Shown here: positions 49,322-53,742 of the stretch, in pieces
Position numbering within the stretch: the stretch's first letter is position 1
Layout: each line of letters opens with the position of its first letter
From: UBA6019 sp035535055
GTDB taxonomy: Bacteria; Chloroflexota; Dormibacteria; Dormibacterales; Dormibacteraceae
Length of the DNA: 53,742 nt
NCBI GenBank assembly: GCA_035535055.1
Contig: DATLQT010000105.1
Coordinates: 1-53,742 of the forward strand
Direction: 5' to 3'
Position numbers and translations under genes: made by a program
The notes under the pieces: model-generated
What the model was told of the DNA's origin: nothing
The model's database searches: none
What the model saw: only the letters and a program-made list of their open reading frames with translations

Positions 49322-49720
49322 TCAGCTGTTGGGCAGGAGTTTTATGGAGGCCGAGTTGATGCAGTAGCGCAGCCCGGTCGGCGGGGGGCCGTCGGCGAAG
49401 ACGTGGCCGAGGTGGCCGCCGCAGCTGGCGCAGGTGACCTCGGTGCGCGTCATGCCGAAAGTGCGGTCGCTCTGCTCCTCGATCGGCGCCCCGGGAGCCG
49501 GGGCGGTGAAGCTCGGCCAGCCGCAGTGGGCGTCGAACTTGGTGCCAGACTCGAAGAGCTTCTCGCCGCAGCCGGCGCAGAGGTAGTCGCCCGGGGTGGT
49601 GACGTGCTCGTATTCTCCCGTGAAGGGGCGCTCGGTGCCCTTCTCGCGCAGCACGTGGTACTGGGTCGGGGTCAGTTCGGCGCGCCACTGGGCGTCGGTC
49701 TTCTGGATGTTGGCGGTCAC
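49322..49720 (-). CDS. msrB: peptide-methionine (R)-S-oxide reductase
   Basis: Repairs the R-epimer of methionine sulfoxide in proteins; 132 aa. The zinc site is C48/C51 (LCAGCGEKLF) and C97/C100 (TCASCGGHLGHVF), and the catalytic cysteine is C120 (LRYCINSASIKL). GWPSF and RTEV are the usual substrate-pocket segments. The GTG start overlaps the msrA stop (GTGA). Last gene of the sigma/anti-sigma/msrA/msrB run. Confidence 0.96.
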   Translation of the reverse strand: MTANIQKTDAQWRAELTPTQYHVLREKGTERPFTGEYEHVTTPGDYLCAGCGEKLFESGTKFDAHCGWPSFTAPAPGAPIEEQSDRTFGMTRTEVTCASCGGHLGHVFADGPPPTGLRYCINSASIKLLPNS

Positions 49721-50202
49721 CGCACCGTCTCCGGGATCCGGCAGCTGGCCATGCCGTGCTTGACGAGGTAGCGCTGGTGATACTCCTCGGCTGGCCAGAA
49801 CGCGGTCGCGGCGGTCACCTCAGTGGCGATCGGGCGGCTTAAGCGCTGCTGGGCGTGCGCCCTGGACGCCAGCGCAACCTCGTGCTGTCCCGGCGTGGTG
49901 TAGAAGATCGCGCTCCGGTACTGGTGGCCGATGTCGGGACCCTGTCGATTGACCTGGGTCGGATCGTGGCTCTCCCAGAACAGCTCCAGCAGCTGTTCGT
50001 AGCTGACCTTGGCCGGGTCGAATTTGACCTCGACGACCTCGGCATGCCCGGTCCTCCCCGAGCACACCTGCTGGTAGCTCGGCGAGGCGACCTGGCCACC
50101 CGAGTAGCCGACCGAGGTCGCGGTGACGCCCGCGACGTTGGCGAAGTCGATCTCGACCTGCCAGAAGCAGCCGGCTGCGAAGATTGCCCTTTCTCTTTCC
50201 AT
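49717..50202 (-). CDS. msrA: peptide-methionine (S)-S-oxide reductase
   Basis: Repairs the S-epimer of methionine sulfoxide; 161 aa. The catalytic cysteine is C12 in FAAGCFWQVE. The conserved YSGG and GHAEVVEVKFDP segments follow, and a C-terminal cysteine in GMASCRIPE can act in recycling. In many homologues position 14-15 is WG or WC; here it is FWQVE, still within family variation. It lies 30 bases downstream of the anti-sigma gene and is coupled to msrB. Confidence 0.95.
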   Translation of the reverse strand: MERERAIFAAGCFWQVEIDFANVAGVTATSVGYSGGQVASPSYQQVCSGRTGHAEVVEVKFDPAKVSYEQLLELFWESHDPTQVNRQGPDIGHQYRSAIFYTTPGQHEVALASRAHAQQRLSRPIATEVTAATAFWPAEEYHQRYLVKHGMASCRIPETVR

Positions 50203-50232
50203 GCCCTTACTGTGCCCGTTTTCAGGCGCGCG

Positions 50233-50466
50233 TTACACCCTCGTCCGCCACTCCCGGAAGGCCGCTAGTAGCTCCCGGCGCTGCGCCTCGGGAACCGGGA
50301 CGGCCGCCAAGGCGCCCAGTACCCGAAGCGACACCCGCAACTGCTCGAGGTAGGCGGTGCAGCCGGGGCAACCGGCGAGGTGCTCTTCGAAGCGGGCACG
50401 GTCGGCGGCAGACAGAGCGCCCTCCAGATAGTCAGTCATCAGCTCGACGACCTCGCGGCACCTCAT
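50233..50466 (-). CDS. zinc-binding anti-sigma factor (ZAS family)
   Basis: A 77-aa soluble anti-sigma protein. C3, H29, C33 and C36 (EEHLAGCPGC) reproduce exactly the spacing of the redox-responsive RsrA zinc site (Cx25Hx3Cx2C). There is no transmembrane segment, so it would sense a cytosolic signal. In RsrA, oxidation of these cysteines releases zinc and frees the sigma factor. The ATG overlaps the sigma-factor stop (ATGA), the usual arrangement of a cognate pair. Confidence 0.85.
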   Translation of the reverse strand: MRCREVVELMTDYLEGALSAADRARFEEHLAGCPGCTAYLEQLRVSLRVLGALAAVPVPEAQRRELLAAFREWRTRV

Positions 50467-51074
50467 TCCAGGTAGTCCTCCAACGCCAGGCGGACCGCTG
50501 CCCGAGCCCTGTGCAGCCGCACCCTCTGGTTGGCCGGGGTGATCCCGAGCAGGCCGGCGACCTCCTCCGAACTGAGGCCGGCGACGTCGCGAAGCAGGAT
50601 GACCTCTCGCTGCTTCTCCGGCAGCGCCGCGATCGCATCCGAGACCTTGGCCAGCGCCTCCTGGCTCAGTAGCCGGGATTCGGGGAGGCCATCCCAGCGA
50701 GCCGGCAGCGTCGTCCATGCCCCGTCGCGGTTGAACCGGTCGGGGTCCTCCGCGGGCCCGTTTCCGCCCTCGCGGCGAAAGAGGGAGGTGAAAGGGAGCA
50801 GGCGCGACTCGCGGCGCCGGCGGGCCCTGGCGACGTTGATCAGGATCCCGTAGACCCAGGTCCTGAACGTCGATCTGCCCTGGAAGCGCTCGAGGGAGGC
50901 GAGCACCTGGAGCCAGGTCTCCTGGACCACGTCCTCGGCTACCCCGCGGTCCCGGACGTGCTGGGTGGCGAGCTGGAGGAGCGGCCCATGGTAGCGCCCG
51001 ACGAGCGCCTCAAAGGCGGCCTCGTCGCCCGACCTCACCGCCTCCAGGTCGGGATCCGCCACCATTCTCTCCAC
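50463..51074 (-). CDS. ECF-type RNA polymerase sigma factor
   Basis: Group 4 sigma factor of 203 aa. Region 2 spans DEAAFEALVGRYHGPLLQLATQHVRD, the DVVQETWLQVLASLERF segment and FRTWVYGILINVARARRRR. Region 4 has LPEKQREVILLRDVAGLSSEEVAGLLGI and a basic recognition helix NQRVRLHRARAAV. The linker is rich in charged residues. The frame is open to GTG 51119, but TATCCT (51084-51089) lies nine bases before GTG 51072-51074, so a leaderless start there is preferred; ATG 51065 is another option. It heads the anti-sigma/msrA/msrB cluster. Confidence 0.9.
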   Translation of the reverse strand: MERMVADPDLEAVRSGDEAAFEALVGRYHGPLLQLATQHVRDRGVAEDVVQETWLQVLASLERFQGRSTFRTWVYGILINVARARRRRESRLLPFTSLFRREGGNGPAEDPDRFNRDGAWTTLPARWDGLPESRLLSQEALAKVSDAIAALPEKQREVILLRDVAGLSSEEVAGLLGITPANQRVRLHRARAAVRLALEDYLE

Positions 51075-51083
51075 GCCCGGCCA

Positions 51084-51089
51084 AGGATA
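51084..51089 (-). promoter_or_regulatory. -10 element of the leaderless ECF sigma gene
   Basis: On the minus strand TATCCT ends nine bases before GTG 51074. No canonical -35 is visible; an autoregulatory ECF promoter cannot be judged from one site. Confidence 0.4.
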
Positions 51090-51129
51090 GGCGGGGCGGA
51101 AATCAAAGATGGTGATCACGAATCCCTTT

Positions 51130-52908
51130 TCAATTGGGTTTGGTGTCTCGATCAGCCGTCCTCGTTACGTGGTTTGCGAGACTATGGGGCCGGCGGGGAG
51201 TAGCGCAGCCCGGTAGCGCACGCGCTTTGGGAGCGCGTGGTCGCGGGTTCAAATCCCGCCTCCCCGACCAAATCTCGATTTTGGCCCGATCCGAGCCCTG
51301 CGCGACCGCTCTTGAGTTCGAATCGCGGTCACCAGAGGAGTTCAAACGCCCTCCTGCCGGACCGTCCACTTTGTCCCCGCCGTTCGAACCCTCGATTCGT
51401 CGCAGCTTCTCGGCTTCGCCGGCGAGGACGTCGAACGGCTGCCGAAGACTCGCCGCGAGCCCGTTCTCAGTCCAGGACGACTCCGCGAGGAAGAACCGCA
51501 GGAGCTCGCGCTTCTCCGAGTCGTCCTCTTGCCCTCGGAACACAGCGCCTGCCTCGCTTGCCATCTCCAGAATTCGGGCTCCGTCGGCGATCTGGCCACG
51601 GTCGGCCTGCCGGTGCTCATGGATGGCCTCGGCTATACGGTCCTGCTCGTCTCTCCAGTCCGCCGCCATGCGGTCGAAGTAGGCGGCGGTGATCCGCCCG
51701 TCCAACTTGTCGAGATACATGGCGTCGAGGCGCTTCTGGATGACGTCGTACTCCGCCTCAAGCCGCGCGATGGCTTCATCGTGGAACTTCTTCTCGTCGA
51801 CATCGCTCTCGCGCAGAGCGGTGGTCAGGTATTTCAGCGCCGGCTCCGGGAAGGTCATGCGGTCGAGCAATGTCGCGACGTGACTCTCGATGACCTCCTG
51901 CCTCGTGTAGCCCGTCGGACATTTGCCGCGGTTGCCGGTGCAGCGCAGGTAGTGATAGCGACCCTTGTGGCGCTCGGTGACCATCGCGCATCCGCAATGG
52001 CCGCAGCGGATCAGGCCGGCGAACAGGAACTGATGCTTTCGCCGCTTTGGGTGAATAGCGTTGCGCCCGTCGAGCACGTCCTGGACGCGGTGCCAGAGGT
52101 CTCGGGTGAGAAGTGCCTGATGTGCACCGCGGTACGTGCGTCCGTCCCAGACGAAGTCGCCGCAGTAGAACCGGTTTCGCAAGATGTTGTGGACCGTCGC
52201 CGTGCTCACGGGTGCACCGCTCTTGCGGAAGGTCAAGCCCCAACCTCGCGCCAGCTTTGCCACCTGCTTCACTGAGTGGGCCCCGCGCGCATAAGTCTCG
52301 TAGAGCTTCCGGATGAGTGGCGCGCGCTCGGCATCCACGACGACAACTCGCTTCTTGTCCTCGCGGATGATGTTCACGTAACCGAGCGGAGCCTGTGCGG
52401 GCCAGCCGCCCTGCTCGCACTTCTCGAGCATCCCCTTTCGGACTTCTTCGCTGAGGTTGTCGATGTAGTTCTTGGCCATCAGTACCTTGATGCCGTGCAT
52501 GAACTTTTCGTGCGAGGTTGAGTCGTGGGAGAGGACGACGTTCTCCTTGGGAAAGTGCAGGGAGACCTGCAGCTCGTCGACACTCACGTAGTCGCGGAAG
52601 TTCCGATAGAAGCGATCGGTCTTCTCGCAGACTGCGTCACGCACGGTTCTGTTCCGCCTGAGGAAGGTGAGCATCTCGCCAAAGGCGTCGCGAGCACCCG
52701 GGTTCTTGGCTGATTCGACGTCGACGAACTCCTTAACGGGGTCGAGTTGGTGCGCCTGGCAGTAGCCGTGGAGCAGCCTCGACTGCGAGGGAACCGAGAA
52801 GCCCTCCAGCTCCTGCTCGCGCGAGGACACGCGAGCGTAGAGAACGCATGGCCGGATCGCCTCTGCCCCGGTTGGCACGGCGCCGCCGCGCGGCCGCGCC
52901 CTAGACAT
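51130..52908 (-). CDS. large serine recombinase, reading frame crosses the tRNA antisense
   Basis: Site-specific integrase/excisionase of 592 aa. The resolvase domain (about 19-165) has YARVSSREQE with the catalytic serine at S28. A recombinase domain (about 170-280) and a zinc ribbon with LIRCGHCGCAM and LRCTGNRGKCP follow, then a long coiled coil (about 375-440). After about residue 500 conservation ends. The last about 45 residues, including SGRRDLNPRPRAPKARALPG, are the antisense of tRNA-Pro and host flank. ATG 52906-52908 is preferred to TTG 52923. The C-terminus was probably reshaped by integration. Confidence 0.88.
   Translation of the reverse strand: MSRARPRGGAVPTGAEAIRPCVLYARVSSREQELEGFSVPSQSRLLHGYCQAHQLDPVKEFVDVESAKNPGARDAFGEMLTFLRRNRTVRDAVCEKTDRFYRNFRDYVSVDELQVSLHFPKENVVLSHDSTSHEKFMHGIKVLMAKNYIDNLSEEVRKGMLEKCEQGGWPAQAPLGYVNIIREDKKRVVVVDAERAPLIRKLYETYARGAHSVKQVAKLARGWGLTFRKSGAPVSTATVHNILRNRFYCGDFVWDGRTYRGAHQALLTRDLWHRVQDVLDGRNAIHPKRRKHQFLFAGLIRCGHCGCAMVTERHKGRYHYLRCTGNRGKCPTGYTRQEVIESHVATLLDRMTFPEPALKYLTTALRESDVDEKKFHDEAIARLEAEYDVIQKRLDAMYLDKLDGRITAAYFDRMAADWRDEQDRIAEAIHEHRQADRGQIADGARILEMASEAGAVFRGQEDDSEKRELLRFFLAESSWTENGLAASLRQPFDVLAGEAEKLRRIEGSNGGDKVDGPAGGRLNSSGDRDSNSRAVAQGSDRAKIEIWSGRRDLNPRPRAPKARALPGCATPRRPHSLANHVTRTADRDTKPN
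51194..51270 (+). tRNA. tRNA-Pro, anticodon UGG, CCA encoded
   Basis: A complete cloverleaf of 77 bases. The acceptor arms CGGGGAG / CTCCCCG pair perfectly. The D arm is GCGC...GCGC, the anticodon stem CGCGC / GCGCG encloses loop TTTGGGA with anticodon TGG, and the T arm is GCGGG-TTCAAAT-CCCGC. Discriminator A and CCA (51268-51270) are encoded. Its 3' end borders the serine recombinase gene, so it is the probable integration site of a mobile element. Confidence 0.96.
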
Positions 52909-52966
52909 GTTCGAGGAACTCAACGTCAGTCATGGATCCAGCGTAAACGCCTTCAGGCTGGGTTGT

Positions 52967-53221
52967 TCAAGCAGCGACCAGGTCACCAGAAGAGTCCTCC
53001 TCCGCCCGCCTCGCCGCATTCATCGCCTTCCAGCGAAGGAGGACCCGGAAGAAGCCGGTCAGGTTCTCCGCAATCTGGCGGGCGTCCTCTCGTGACAGCT
53101 GACGCTGGTACAGAGGTTGCCAGACCTCCAACGTGAGATCTACGAGGGCTTCGTTGGTCTCCGGCCGACCAGGACCAGGACCAGGACCAGATAGGTTCTC
53201 AGCCTTATCGACCCTTATCAT
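52967..53221 (-). CDS. small recombinase-linked protein of unknown function
   Basis: An 84-aa protein. After a Gly-Pro repeat encoded by a DNA tandem repeat comes TLEVWQPLYQRQLSREDARQIAENLTGFFRVLLRW, one helical domain. Similar small helical proteins (REDARxIxENxxGFFRVL) are common beside serine recombinases of integrated elements, but I know no function for them. The ATG overlaps the stop of the upstream AAA fragment (ATGA). The recombinase ATG follows 58 bases after its stop. A directionality-factor role is possible but not shown. Confidence 0.6.
   Translation of the reverse strand: MIRVDKAENLSGPGPGPGRPETNEALVDLTLEVWQPLYQRQLSREDARQIAENLTGFFRVLLRWKAMNAARRAEEDSSGDLVAA
53167..53190 (+). repeat. 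four tandem GACCAG hexamers
   Basis: Four exact copies of GACCAG in a row lie inside the 84-aa gene and encode alternating Gly-Pro on the minus strand. Such a repeat can change length in steps of two residues without breaking the frame. Confidence 0.85.
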
Positions 53222-53682
53222 TTCCCCCGCCTTCTTATGTGGGCTCCGAACATTGGGGCGGTGAAAGCGAGAGTGGCGCGCGAGGGCCGGTAGATCAAGC
53301 CCTTGCGGAGCATGTTGCTGATCACCGGTTGTAGTTGGTTGTTCATCAGGCCGCTGTCAGCAGAGAGTTGGCGCAGCGTGGCCGACTCCCCGTGGCGCGC
53401 GATCAGGCGAAGGAGCTCGCGTTCCCTGGCCGATCCGCGTGCATAGCGAGCTTCGAAGAAGCCGCGGTCCAGTGCGTGGAGGATCCGAGGACGGAGGCGG
53501 CGCAGATCCTCGACGCCAATGAGCGAGGCAGCAGCGCCCTTCCATAGAGCGTCGCCATAGTAGGGTCGGAACCAGGGCGCGGTACGTGCCTTTCGACTCG
53601 CCCGTCTCCCCGGCCCGCCCTCCGAACCCGACGTGCGACTTTCATCGCATCGGGCTCTCCACGTGACCGTGCCGACGTTCAT
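53218..53682 (-). CDS. C-terminal fragment of an AAA-family ATPase
   Basis: A 154-aa frame. From about residue 40 on it reads like the C-terminal winged-helix part of stand-alone AAA ATPases: YYGDALWKGAAASLIGVEDL, LDRGFFEARYARGSARERELLRLIARHG, then NMLRKGLIYRPSRATLAFTAPMFG. The first 40 residues are Arg/Ser-rich and unlike the family. The Walker A, Walker B and sensor domains are absent, and an in-frame TAG lies just upstream of the ATG. It is either a decayed remnant or a reused DNA-binding piece. Operonic with the two genes downstream. Confidence 0.55.
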   Translation of the reverse strand: MNVGTVTWRARCDESRTSGSEGGPGRRASRKARTAPWFRPYYGDALWKGAAASLIGVEDLRRLRPRILHALDRGFFEARYARGSARERELLRLIARHGESATLRQLSADSGLMNNQLQPVISNMLRKGLIYRPSRATLAFTAPMFGAHIRRRGK

Positions 53683-53742
53683 CGGCTGACTCCTGGGCTA
53701 CCCGACTCCCACGGCGAGGGTATGGCCGCGCCCCGGAATCGA

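Larger units (their letters stand above)
51271..53742. mobile_element. left end of an element integrated at tRNA-Pro
   Basis: From the tRNA 3' end to the window edge the genes are a serine recombinase, a small unknown protein and an AAA-ATPase fragment, all on the minus strand. By eye the sequence is less GC-rich and has different codon use from the left side. No second copy of the tRNA 3' end is present before 53742, so the far end lies outside the window. Confidence 0.6.

Noticed and set aside
51303..51340. Second tRNA-like segment with a TTCGAAT T-loop next to tRNA-Pro
   Set aside because: The bases flanking the loop do not pair as a T-stem and no acceptor partner exists. A 6-bp inverted repeat (GACCGC/GCGGTC) surrounds it, but this is weak evidence.
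51271..53742. Second copy of the tRNA-Pro 3' end marking the other attachment site
   Set aside because: No repeat of the T-arm/acceptor sequence was found up to the right edge, so the other end must lie outside the window.

Overview
The window is very GC-rich bacterial chromosome with dense, overlapping genes. It has a 14-gene complex I operon, a B12-dependent class II ribonucleotide reductase with an actinobacterial-style zinc-ribbon tail, a LigC-type ATP-dependent ligase, many GTG/TTG starts and many genes that look leaderless. This points to a deep-branching Terrabacteria lineage such as Dormibacterota, Chloroflexota or an early Actinobacteriota branch. That placement is inference from gene content only; no search could be run.

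Layout. 1-2537 (minus): methyltransferase, tRNA m1A58 methyltransferase (trmI) and malate dehydrogenase (cut by the window edge). 2559-2969: OsmC protein. 3068-16746: complete nuoA-N operon, nearly every gene overlapping the next. 16760-20106: SDR, NUDIX hydrolase, PLP decarboxylase and dCMP deaminase. 20107-20427: regulatory region with two NrdR-like boxes 32 bp apart and a good sigma-70 promoter ahead of nrdJ (20428-23271). 23411-30704: accessory stretch with a broken phosphotransferase, a VIT transporter, an orphan CHASE2 protein, a class V aminotransferase, three overlapping small membrane genes, two fused gene remnants (amine oxidase and PucR) and a serine hydrolase. 30784-36922: SDR, OsmC, primary sigma factor, lipid kinase, dienelactone hydrolase and ABC-F protein. 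36919-51074: secreted or lipoprotein hydrolase, S49 peptidase, GH63-like glycosidase, CcdA, DNA ligase, M29 and M20 peptidases, folE with a RibD-like reductase, a proline racemase-family enzyme, and an ECF sigma / zinc anti-sigma / msrA / msrB cluster. 51194-51270: tRNA-Pro(UGG). From its 3' end to the right edge lies the start of an integrated element with a serine recombinase, a small protein and an AAA-ATPase fragment.

How the parts work together. NADH from malate dehydrogenase feeds complex I. NrdJ and dCMP deaminase both serve dNTP supply and flank the putative NrdR sites. The ECF/anti-sigma/Msr block looks like a self-contained methionine-oxidation stress response. The most unusual signals are structural. 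About a dozen genes have a TANNNT -10 element 6-12 bases before the start codon, and two divergent pairs have overlapping -10 elements on opposite strands. Two conserved genes (trmI, nuoA) have no ATG, GTG or TTG where homology says they begin, leaving CTG. The recombinase frame runs antisense through the tRNA. I saw no CRISPR array, rRNA or recognisable B12 riboswitch.
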